The translations under genes were made by a program, and so were the position numbers. A DNA stretch of 9,792 bases from Actinomycetes bacterium (GTDB lineage: Bacteria > Actinomycetota > Coriobacteriia > Coriobacteriales > Eggerthellaceae): contig JAEZDJ010000110.1 of assembly GCA_023429565.1 (NCBI GenBank), positions 1-9,792 on the forward strand, written 5' to 3'. This document shows positions 1-5,719 of this stretch, piece after piece. How positions within the stretch are numbered: position 1 is the first letter of the stretch; each line of letters opens with the position of its first letter. Below the pieces are notes generated by a model that searched no databases, had not been told where the DNA came from, and saw only the letters and a list, made by a program, of their open reading frames with translations.

Positions 1-71
1 GAGTGGCTTCGGAGCCGCGAGAAGGGCAGAGCTCCCTGATTATGTGCGGGAGGCGAGGAAGGACGTCGACC

Positions 72-497
72 ATGAGAATGGAAAAACACCGCGATGCCGT
101 TTCCCGGTTCTTTTTTGACATCGAGCGACATATCCCCAGAAAGATATTAGCTGTCGTCATAGGCGTGTGCATGCTTGTCTTTGCCGTCTTGATGGTGGCA
201 GCGCTTCTTTTCGTCGACGTTCTGGATGGCGGTGTGGTGTCCCTGATTCTCTCGAGCGCCGTCACGGTGGGCATAGTCTACGACACCATGGTGAAGTATC
301 CCGCTGCCCTGAGCAAGCATCCCTTCATATCCCTTACCGTATGTCTGACGCCCTTCGTGATGATGATTGCCTTCTTTTGGTTCGCCTTCACCAAAAATGA
401 TGGCTATCCGGGATCAATAACACTCTTTCTCTGGGGAAACGCCATTCGAACGTACTATATGGCCAGAAGTTATGACGAACCGTCGTCGCCGTCCTGA
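72..497 (+). CDS. small multi-pass membrane protein, function unknown
   Basis: I do not recognise the family. The protein is 141 residues if it starts at ATG 72, which has a good Shine-Dalgarno sequence (AGGAAGGA, 56-63) 8 nt upstream. In-frame starts at 3 (GTG) and 42 (ATG) are possible but less well placed. A short charged N-terminus (about 25 residues) is followed by three clear hydrophobic segments, at about residues 26-48, 55-75 and 85-107, and a weaker fourth near 115-130. The tail is short and polar (DEPSSPS). There is no signal peptide, enzymatic motif or Cys/His cluster, so a small integral membrane protein is all that can be said. The upstream neighbour lies outside the window. The downstream gene is on the opposite strand, with an imperfect inverted repeat between the two stop codons. 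Confidence 0.6.
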   Translation: MRMEKHRDAVSRFFFDIERHIPRKILAVVIGVCMLVFAVLMVAALLFVDVLDGGVVSLILSSAVTVGIVYDTMVKYPAALSKHPFISLTVCLTPFVMMIAFFWFAFTKNDGYPGSITLFLWGNAIRTYYMARSYDEPSSPS

Positions 498-525
498 GGC
501 TTGATTTCGACGCTGTGACAAATGA

Positions 526-574
526 GGCTGCCACAGGCGTTCCGGAGACTGTTCCTCGGAGACCTGTGACAGCC
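526..574. repeat. imperfect inverted repeat between convergent genes
   Basis: The left arm GGCTGCCACAGG (526-537) pairs with CCTGTGACAGCC (563-574) at 11 of 12 positions. A second inner stem TCCG/CGGA (541-544 with 557-560) lies inside. It sits between the stop of the membrane protein (497) and the stop of the surface protein (651), so it may serve as a two-way transcription stop. No T-run follows on either strand, so it is not a textbook intrinsic terminator. The bases just after it (575-592) are a short TGTGC tandem repeat. Confidence 0.4.
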
Positions 575-650
575 TTGTGCTGTGCTGTGCTGTCGGTGGC
601 GGAAGGAGAAGGCAATCGGCAGCGGCCGCTGCTGCAGGAGGCAGTCTGGG

Positions 651-1234
651 CTACTTCCTTTTTCTGTGTAGCGCGTATGCGGCGATGCCGGCCGTTGCCA
701 GACCCAGCGCCGATGCCAACGCCAGCGGCCCAAGGAGGGTTGCGTCACCTGTTCTTGCCAGAGAGGAACCCGTGGCCTTTGTCATGCTGGTGGTAGGAGC
801 TGATGCCTGGGTGTAGGTGGGACCCTGGGATCCTGTGGTGGGTTCCGTGGTGTCGCCCCCTCCATTGGTGGCTTCCGTCCACACCGCCCACAGGGTCGTG
901 TTGTCCTGCACGGTGTCGGTCGCGAAGTCCCACAGCACGGGATCGCCGGAGACGTCAAACGACTTCGCCCACCCGCCGAACGCATAGCCTTCCCTCGTCG
1001 GGGTCGGGGGCGTTTCTGTTACGAGCCCCCTGGCTGCACGGTCGTCTTGAAGAAATCGGGATAGGCGGTCCCGTCGTCGGGGTCGAATGCGACGGTGTAA
1101 GTGATGGGGATTTGGCGGAGGCTTTCCTCTGGTTCCGCTTCGGACGCGAATGCGGGTATGGCGATCATCCAAGCTGCGATCAACGTGACGACAAACAAAA
1201 GCATCGACACTTTTGTTTTTGAGATGTTGGTCAT
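651..1234 (-). pseudogene. LARTG-anchored surface protein with one InlB-type repeat, frameshifted
   Basis: Two overlapping reading frames together make one sensible protein of about 194 residues. The first starts at ATG 1234, with a strong SD (AAGGAGGT, 1246-1239) 4 nt upstream. It encodes a signal peptide (hydrophobic core about residues 10-27, cleavage likely after AFA at 28-30) and the first half of an InlB B-repeat/Listeria-Bacteroides repeat (YTVAFDPDDGTAYPDFFKTTV). It stops early at 1019. The second frame supplies the rest of the repeat (PTREGYAFGGW, then DNTTLWAVW), a Thr/Ser/Gly-rich spacer, and a sortase signal LARTGD at about residue 159 with a hydrophobic stretch and an HRKRK tail, ending at 651. 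The break is at five C's (1026-1030; G's on the coding strand). One extra G, or a -1 slip, restores the normal repeat spacing. It could be a pseudogene, a phase-variable gene, a recoded gene or a sequencing error. The mature role would be a small wall-anchored adhesin-like protein. Confidence 0.75.
1026..1030. other. C5/G5 tract at the frameshift point
   Basis: This run of five C's is five G's on the coding strand of the surface-protein gene, and it lies exactly where the conserved repeat domain changes frame. In the upstream frame it reads CCA-GGG-GGC-TCG-TAA. With six G's it would read Pro-Gly-Gly-Leu-Val-Thr and run on into the intact second half. The tract is short for slipped-strand phase variation, so an old mutation or an error is at least as likely. 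Confidence 0.55.
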
Positions 1235-1303
1235 GGAAACCTCCTTGGTCGTAGATGTTCTGGCTCCAATCGCACGGTAGCATCTCAGGTTTTCAGCATT
1301 GTG

Positions 1304-1324
1304 TATTGATGCCATATTGATGCC
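1304..1324. repeat. two copies of a 10-bp direct repeat upstream of the surface-protein gene
   Basis: TATTGATGCC occurs at 1304-1313 and again at 1315-1324, one base apart (11-bp period, about one helical turn). It lies 70-90 bp upstream of the surface-protein start, where a promoter or activator site for that gene would be expected. The spacing suits two half-sites for one regulator, but nothing identifies the protein. Chance duplication is possible. Confidence 0.35.
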
Positions 1325-1392
1325 GTTGAGCACGGGACCATCTTTCGCTTTGTCTTCCAGTCCCTAGATCCGCCTATGCCGTGGGGATTCGT

Positions 1393-1429
1393 CAAGGGGG
1401 TCAAAGACGGGCGTTCGCCCCTTGTTTTT
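1393..1429 (+). terminator. terminator-like stem-loop without an obvious upstream gene
   Basis: CAAGGGG (1393-1399) pairs perfectly with CCCCTTG (1418-1424), and TTTTT (1425-1429) follows directly, the shape of an intrinsic terminator on the + strand. The loop can form a competing small stem, GGGC/GCCC (1409-1412 with 1417-1420). No + strand gene precedes it: the nearest upstream gene runs the other way. It could end a short leader or antisense transcript, or insulate the promoter that follows. Its descending arm overlaps the proposed -35 box at 1422-1427, so chance cannot be excluded. Confidence 0.4.
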
Positions 1430-1450
1430 ATTAATGATAACAAGTATCAT
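1422..1450 (+). promoter_or_regulatory. promoter of the flavin reductase-rubredoxin gene
   Basis: TTGTTT (1422-1427) and TATCAT (1445-1450) are separated by exactly 17 nt and match the vegetative sigma factor -35 and -10 consensus at 3/6 and 5/6 positions. The stretch is strikingly AT-rich for this genome. Transcription would begin near 1457, giving a leader of about 80 nt before the ATG at 1538. A Fur/PerR-like palindrome covers the spacer and -10. Confidence 0.55.
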
Positions 1451-1454
1451 TAAT
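1430..1454. promoter_or_regulatory. Fur/PerR-family-like operator
   Basis: A perfect inverted repeat has 10-bp arms (ATTAATGATA and its complement, 1430-1439 and 1445-1454) around a 5-nt centre. The core TGATAACAAGTATCA (1435-1449) has the 7-1-7 layout of Fur-family sites and matches TGATAAT-N-ATTATCA at 12 of 14 arm positions. It overlaps the -10 box and spacer of the promoter reading into the flavin reductase-rubredoxin gene, which is where a repressor would act. Fur, PerR or another AT-rich-site regulator are all possible. The regulator gene is not in this window. Confidence 0.5.
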
Positions 1455-1537
1455 GCTTTAGAGCGAAAACGAAATAAGGCAACGACGTTCAAGAGAAACC
1501 GCTGCGCGACGTTCGCGGCGGTGGGGGAGGCTCTGCC

Positions 1538-2242
1538 ATGATCGACAAAAGCGCGTTTCGCAGCCTGAGCTACGGGCTGTACATCGTCTCATCCGAAGCG
1601 GGGGGCAAGAGGGCCGGGTGTGTGGTGAACACCTTTCAGCAGGTCACTTCAAATCCTTTGCAGGCAAGCGTTGTCATGAACAAGGAAAACGCCACGACGG
1701 GCGTGGTCAGAAAGGCGGGGCGGTTCACCGCCGCGCCGCTCTCTCGGGAGGCGACGATGGAGATCATCGGTACCTTCGGATTCCACTGCAGCGACGACTA
1801 TGACAAGTTCGCGACGTGTTCGGTCGACCTCGACGGGCAGGGCCTGCCCTACGTTGCCGAACGGGTGTGTGCCCGCTTTAGCGTGCGGGTGGAGCACGAG
1901 ATCGACCTGGGAACGCACGTCCTGTTTGCCGGCAAGGTCGAGGAGGCGGAAAGGCTCTGTGACGACGAGCCCATGACCTATGCCTACTACCATGAGGTCA
2001 AGGGCGGCAAAACCCCGCCAAAAGCGTCGAGCTACCTGCCTGCGGATCCTGCGGGTGAAGATGGCTCGGCAAGGGAAGACGTGAGCGATGAAGGCGGGAA
2101 GGCGGACTGCTCACCTTCGCCCACGTATGCCTGGCGCTGTCCGGTATGCGGTCACATCGAGTACGTCGACCGGCTTCCCGATGATTTCGTCTGTCCCGTG
2201 TGCGGCGTTGGCGGGGCACTGTTCGAGCGGGTTGAGCTGTAG
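1538..2242 (+). CDS. hrb: flavin reductase-rubredoxin fusion (high-molecular-weight rubredoxin, Hrb type)
   Basis: This 234-residue protein has two domains. Residues 1-168 are an FMN-binding flavin reductase-like domain of the flavoredoxin type, with the characteristic opening LSYGLYIVSS, NTFQQVTSNP (about 31-40), the NKEN segment (48-51) and YYHEVKGGKTPPKASSY (150-166). An acidic, Ser-rich linker (about 169-195) leads to a short C-terminal rubredoxin with CPVCG at 201-205 and CPVCG at 219-223, whose four cysteines (201, 204, 219, 222) would hold one iron. Proteins of this layout in anaerobes such as Moorella pass electrons from NAD(P)H to flavodiiron proteins for O2 or NO reduction. That role here is inferred from the family; no flavodiiron gene is in the window. 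ATG 1538 has GGGGGAGG (1523-1530) 7 nt upstream. The gene appears to be a single unit under the operator-bearing promoter upstream. Confidence 0.88.
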   Translation: MIDKSAFRSLSYGLYIVSSEAGGKRAGCVVNTFQQVTSNPLQASVVMNKENATTGVVRKAGRFTAAPLSREATMEIIGTFGFHCSDDYDKFATCSVDLDGQGLPYVAERVCARFSVRVEHEIDLGTHVLFAGKVEEAERLCDDEPMTYAYYHEVKGGKTPPKASSYLPADPAGEDGSAREDVSDEGGKADCSPSPTYAWRCPVCGHIEYVDRLPDDFVCPVCGVGGALFERVEL

Positions 2243-2329
2243 CCGTTCCGAACGCCTGCGTGCCGTGGCTCGCCTTCGGCATACCCCTCCCATCGATTGG
2301 GAACCTGCTGCAAAGATGCGTTTCGCGGT

Positions 2330-2365
2330 TGCTTTCCGTGCGTGCCAGGGCACGCACGGAAAGCA
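2330..2365. terminator. 17-bp perfect hairpin between convergent genes
   Basis: The arms TGCTTTCCGTGCGTGCC (2330-2346) and its exact complement (2349-2365) flank only two bases, so in RNA the top pair would open into a 4-nt loop. It lies midway between the stop of the flavin reductase gene (2242) and the stop of the convergent methyltransferase gene (2390), the usual place for a bidirectional terminator. Neither side has a T-run, so termination would depend on the very stable stem or on an added factor. Confidence 0.55.
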
Positions 2366-2389
2366 TGGGGTGCTGCGCGGCGGGGTCCG

Positions 2390-3283
2390 TTACTTGTCCC
2401 AGGCGATGAAGGCCCAGGTTATTTTTCGAGGGTCGCGCAGGCGCAAGATTTTCTCGGGTGTGCCGTCACGGTCGGGTTTTCCCGCGTCAGGGTTCTCGAT
2501 CAGGTTGTCTTTCAGCCAGATGCGCAGGCGTCCGAGCGCGGCCTTGAGTTCCCTGTCTGCAGCAAGGGTTCCGACGGCGCTTGCCACCATCCGCTCGAGC
2601 TCGTCGTATGCTTCGTCGATCGAGGCGTAGGTGCTGGCGCGCGTGCTCTCGATGTAGGCGATTTGGGGCTTGATGCCCTCGTTCGCCAGGATGTTGAACG
2701 CGTAGAGGTAGTCGCGTCCGAGCGCGCTCTGCAGCCCCAAGGCCGACAGGATGCGTTCGTCGCTGCGTGGCGAGGATCCCGTGGGAAGGGTGACGCACAC
2801 GCGTCGGCGCGCCACCGCGTCCAGGCGCATGAGGGAATCCTTCAAGTCGGCGGTCGCAATGGAACGCGATGCGATGCACACGTCGGCCGTCCCCGGCTGC
2901 ACGCCGTGCGTTGCCCAGTCATCCTCCCAGCTCATCTGCACCGTAGTGACGCCGGTGACGCCGTTTCGCGCAAGGGCGTCCTTCAGGCGGTCCAGCATGC
3001 CTTGGGAAAAGTCGGCGGCGGTCACCCGATGCCCCTCCTTGCCCAGCGGCACTGACAGGGCGCCCGTTCCGCAGCCCATGTCGAACACGGTTTCTCCCGG
3101 GTTGATGGCTGCGAGCTCGAGGAACCTTTCGACATAGGGATTTGGGGAATCCTTCACGAGAAAGGTTGAGGCTCGCTTGTCCCAGTAGGCAGAATCGTCG
3201 GCTCGGCGGCGGGCCTTTTGCAGCTGCTTCCATTCCTCGTTCCAGTCGCGGGTGGTAAGCAGAGGTGTGAAGTTTTCAGCCAT
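2390..3283 (-). CDS. class I SAM-dependent methyltransferase
   Basis: The protein is 297 residues from ATG 3283, which has AGAAAGG about 6 nt upstream. A TTG at 3307 would add only eight residues and has poorer support. The N-terminus (about 1-60) is rich in Trp and basic residues (DWNEEWKQLQKARRR, YWDKRASTF). It is followed by a Rossmann-fold SAM domain: motif I VFDMGCGTG at 66-74, the acidic residue ending beta-2 in VTAADFS (D91), and the motif IV strand ADVCIASRSI at 133-142. The C-terminal third (about 200-297) is helical and ends in ITWAFIAWDK. There are no membrane segments, so it should be cytoplasmic. The substrate cannot be read from the sequence: no rRNA, tRNA or quinone methyltransferase signature is evident. 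It is transcribed divergently from thyX across 113 bp, with no obvious functional link. Confidence 0.8.
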   Translation of the reverse strand: MAENFTPLLTTRDWNEEWKQLQKARRRADDSAYWDKRASTFLVKDSPNPYVERFLELAAINPGETVFDMGCGTGALSVPLGKEGHRVTAADFSQGMLDRLKDALARNGVTGVTTVQMSWEDDWATHGVQPGTADVCIASRSIATADLKDSLMRLDAVARRRVCVTLPTGSSPRSDERILSALGLQSALGRDYLYAFNILANEGIKPQIAYIESTRASTYASIDEAYDELERMVASAVGTLAADRELKAALGRLRIWLKDNLIENPDAGKPDRDGTPEKILRLRDPRKITWAFIAWDK

Positions 3284-3396
3284 GGCCGACCTTTCTTGTG
3301 GGGGCAAGGTTCGTTTCGGGTACCATAGTAGCGAAAGAACGCGTTCCTGTGCGCGCGAAGCCCTTATTCATCCCCGTATCGAGGAGTATGCGCCCC
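3284..3396. promoter_or_regulatory. divergent intergenic region, methyltransferase and thyX
   Basis: This 113-bp gap must hold promoters for both divergent genes. Candidate -10 boxes overlap back to back: TACCAT (3321-3326, + strand) and TACTAT (3330-3325, - strand). Neither has a convincing -35 at 17 nt, so both are weak calls. A 10-bp palindrome GAACGCGTTC (3337-3346) could be an operator or chance. The thyX leader ends in GAGGAG (3381-3386). Confidence 0.3.
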
Positions 3397-4077
3397 ATGC
3401 ACGTCGAACTTCTGTATCACACGCCAGATCCCGAACGCGCCATCGCCACCGCAGCCCGTCTGTGCTACGCGCCCGTCGGGGCGTCCGAGCTTATGGAAAC
3501 CATGTCGGACGAGCGCGTGCAAAGCGTGCTCTCGACCATTTTGGGCAGTGGCCATTTTTCCACGTTGGAGCACGCCAGCTACACGTTCGCGGTCGATGGC
3601 GTGTCGCGTGCGCTCACGCACCAACTGGTGCGTCATCGCATTGCCAGCTTCAACCAGCAGAGCCAGCGCTATGTGAAGTTCACCGACGGGTTGGCCACCA
3701 TCAAGCCCGAGAGCGTGTCGGAGTCTCCTGATGCCAGCGCCGTGTTCGACGAGGCGATTGAGGCCGCCATCGGCGCGTATGAGAAGCTGCTTGCAGCCGG
3801 CATCCCCGCAGAGGATGCCCGTTACCTCCTGCCGAATGCCGCCGAGACGAAAATCGTCATCACCATGAACGTTCGGGAGCTGTTGCATTTCTTCTCGCTT
3901 CGCTGCTGCAACCGTGCTCAGTGGGAAATTCGCGACATGGCCCACCGCATGCTTGAATTGGCGAAGCCGACCGCACCCTATGTGTTTTTGGACGCCGGAG
4001 CTCCCTGCGTGAGGGGTGCGTGTCCGGAAGGCAAGATGACGTGCGGAGACCCGTATCCACGGGTGACGAGGGGCTGA
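3397..4077 (+). CDS. thyX: FAD-dependent thymidylate synthase ThyX
   Basis: ThyX makes dTMP from dUMP using methylenetetrahydrofolate, FAD and NAD(P)H, in the cytoplasm as a homotetramer. The family-defining RHRxxSxNxxSxR motif is complete (RHRIASFNQQSQR, residues 79-91). Also present are GHFSTLEH (52-59) and a late dUMP/FAD-binding segment, NVRELLHFFSLRCCNRAQWEIRD. The C-terminus has the Cys-rich CVRGACPEGKMTC found in many ThyX proteins. The length of 226 residues is normal. I chose ATG 3397 because GAGGAG (3381-3386) lies 10 nt upstream, whereas the ATG at 3388 is only 1 nt from it. ThyX proteins also usually begin close to the VELLYHTPDPE segment. The next gene starts 1 nt after its stop, so the two are probably co-transcribed. 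A ThyX organism would not need ThyA, but that gene could still lie elsewhere. Confidence 0.95.
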   Translation: MHVELLYHTPDPERAIATAARLCYAPVGASELMETMSDERVQSVLSTILGSGHFSTLEHASYTFAVDGVSRALTHQLVRHRIASFNQQSQRYVKFTDGLATIKPESVSESPDASAVFDEAIEAAIGAYEKLLAAGIPAEDARYLLPNAAETKIVITMNVRELLHFFSLRCCNRAQWEIRDMAHRMLELAKPTAPYVFLDAGAPCVRGACPEGKMTCGDPYPRVTRG

Positions 4078-4078
4078 C

Positions 4079-5521
4079 ATGGACGAGCGGGCGCAAGGGC
4101 AATTCACCTCGAATTTGAGAACGAATGTTTCACGTGAAACATTCGAGAGATCTTACGGGGACGGCAACGATGTGGCTTTTGAGGGCAGCGGGAGCTTTGG
4201 AAACGGCAGCGAAACGGTTTCTGAAACCCCCAAGGGCTGCGCAGCAGTCGAGGGCGTCAGCTGCGACGGAGGGGACGCGAAGGCGGCGCGAGCCGAAAAA
4301 AGCGATCTGTCTCGTGCGTTTGCCGAGGACGGCGCCCTCAAGACGCACGTGGGCGGCCAGGCGCTCATCGAGGGCATCATGATGCGCGGCAGGTACAATT
4401 GGGCGGTTGCCGTTCGCGAGCCCGATGGCGGCATCTACGTGGAAGAACATGACCTCTCATCCGGGCGTGAGAAAAATGGATGGATGTACTGGCCGTTGGT
4501 GCGCGGCTGCCGCGCGATGGTGGAATCCCTCATGCTGGGATATCAGGCACTTCAGATTGCCGCATTGCATGCGTTTGCTGACGATGATCCTGAGGAGGTT
4601 GAGCCTGTTGAAGCGCATGCTGCGCCCCGGCCTTCCGCCGAAGCTCCCGGCTTCGCAGGCGATGCGTGCGCAGCAACGCCTTCCCCCGCTGAGGAGCGGT
4701 TCCGCAGCGGCGAAAACGTTGGAACCCGACAGGTTGCCGTCAGCGAGGCCGATGCCCGCCAGGTTCCCGCGGATGAGGGCGGGCGGGCGGATGACGGCGC
4801 ATCGTTCGGAAAGCGCGAGATGGCCATCTCCATGGCGCTCGGTCTGGTGCTCGGCGTTGTGCTGTTCATCGTCGCCCCCGCGTTCGTCACGAACCTCATC
4901 GTGGGGGAGTACGACACGAACACGGTGCTGTGGAATATCGTTGACGGTTTGCTCCGTGTGGGCGTGTTCGTGTTCTACCTCTGGCTCATCGGCCGCATGT
5001 CCGACATCAAGCGCATGTTTGGCTACCATGGGGCGGAACATAAAACCATCCATTGCTACGAGCACGGCCTGCCTCTCACGCCGGAAAACGCGCGCAGCTT
5101 TCCGCGCCTGCACGTGCGTTGCGGCACGGCCTTTCTCATCATGGTCATGCTCATCGCCATCTTCGTCTACACCGTGACTCCCATCAACGCGCTCATCGCA
5201 GCGTGGGGCGTTCCTGACGGCGCTCCCAAGCTGGCGCTGGTCATCGTGGTGCGCATCCTCCTCATGCCCGTGATCGCCGGACTGTCTTATGAGATAACCG
5301 TGAAGTGGGCGGGCAGCCATCCCAGCAACCCGCTGGTGAAGGTGGTCCTGTGGCCTGGCATGCAGATGCAATATCTGACGACCAACGAGCCGGATGACGA
5401 TCAGATCGAATGCGCCATTGCCGCCATGCAGCGGGTGTTGGAGCGCGAGCGGGCTGAAGCCGCCGAAGGAGCGAAGGCCGGGGAGGGAGCCGCCGAGAAG
5501 GTGGCACCCGAAGCCGCCTGA
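4079..5521 (+). CDS. DUF1385 (COG3872, YqhQ-type) membrane protein with N-terminal extension and long internal linker
   Basis: The conserved family core is plain: GGQALIEGIMMRG (92-104), WAVAVREPDG (108-117), HGAEHKTIHCYE (317-328) and WAGSHPSNPLVK (410-421). Four transmembrane segments lie at about 250-274, 288-306, 348-367 and 383-402. The family is annotated as a predicted metal-dependent membrane protein of unknown activity, and the His/Glu-rich HGAEHKTIHCYE is the likely metal site (inference). At 480 residues it is much longer than the roughly 300-330 usual for the family. Three parts account for this: an extra N-terminal region of about 88 polar residues, a hydrophilic Pro/Ala/Glu-rich insert at about 169-246, and an Ala/Glu-rich tail after 455. 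Its ATG follows the thyX stop by one base with GAGGGG upstream, suggesting translational coupling. The N-terminal extension is where an exact parS sequence lies. Confidence 0.9.
   Translation: MDERAQGQFTSNLRTNVSRETFERSYGDGNDVAFEGSGSFGNGSETVSETPKGCAAVEGVSCDGGDAKAARAEKSDLSRAFAEDGALKTHVGGQALIEGIMMRGRYNWAVAVREPDGGIYVEEHDLSSGREKNGWMYWPLVRGCRAMVESLMLGYQALQIAALHAFADDDPEEVEPVEAHAAPRPSAEAPGFAGDACAATPSPAEERFRSGENVGTRQVAVSEADARQVPADEGGRADDGASFGKREMAISMALGLVLGVVLFIVAPAFVTNLIVGEYDTNTVLWNIVDGLLRVGVFVFYLWLIGRMSDIKRMFGYHGAEHKTIHCYEHGLPLTPENARSFPRLHVRCGTAFLIMVMLIAIFVYTVTPINALIAAWGVPDGAPKLALVIVVRILLMPVIAGLSYEITVKWAGSHPSNPLVKVVLWPGMQMQYLTTNEPDDDQIECAIAAMQRVLERERAEAAEGAKAGEGAAEKVAPEAA
4126..4141. promoter_or_regulatory. 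parS: parS, chromosomal ParB-binding site
   Basis: TGTTTCACGTGAAACA is an exact match to the canonical 16-bp parS palindrome bound by ParB/Spo0J. The symmetry extends to a perfect 24-bp palindrome (4122-4145). It lies inside the DUF1385 gene near its start, encoding Val-Ser-Arg-Glu-Thr at residues 17-21 in the reading frame. ParB loads here, spreads, and recruits ParA and SMC for chromosome segregation. Such sites cluster near the replication origin, so this locus is probably origin-proximal. The parA and parB genes are not in the window. Confidence 0.93.
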
Positions 5522-5601
5522 CGTCGCTTGCAGGGTTCTGCACCGCATGTCATGTGGGCATATGCCTGGGCATTCGTCATGTTTTTGTTACCCGGAGGCC
5601 C

Positions 5602-5630
5602 TTGGGCATGCTCTTTTCGCATGTTAAACT
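5602..5630 (+). promoter_or_regulatory. candidate promoter of the amino-acid ABC importer operon
   Basis: TTGGGC (5602-5607) is followed after 17 nt by TAAACT (5625-5630), with TG at 5622-5623 forming an extended -10. Transcription would start near 5637, about 80 nt before the GTG start codon of the ATPase gene. It is the best promoter candidate in the 198-bp gap after the DUF1385 gene, but the match is only moderate. No clear terminator for the DUF1385 gene is visible in the same gap. Confidence 0.4.
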
Positions 5631-5719
5631 CTAAAGTCGCAACTCATCATATATTCAGACAAGGCCTCATCGGGAACGTGGATGATGGCCTTTCAGGCGG
5701 AAAAACGGGAGGCTCCAGC

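Noticed and set aside
2088..2630. Several 80-180-residue frames around the flavin reductase end and methyltransferase region
   Set aside because: They overlap well-supported genes in other frames, have no family motifs and show shadow-like composition.
4125..4382. 85-residue frame starting MFHVKH
   Set aside because: The start is a by-product of the parS sequence in a second frame. The rest is Arg/Ala-rich and lies wholly within the DUF1385 gene.
5551..5586. Terminator for the DUF1385 gene (ATGCC/GGCAT stem before TTTTT)
   Set aside because: The stem is only 5 bp with a 2-nt loop and is 8 nt from the T-run, too weak to call.
5528..5719. N-terminal extension of 64 residues on the ABC ATPase from an upstream ATG
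   Set aside because: The sequence does not resemble the family, the region holds a promoter candidate, and GTG 5720 has a well-spaced strong SD and gives a normal length.
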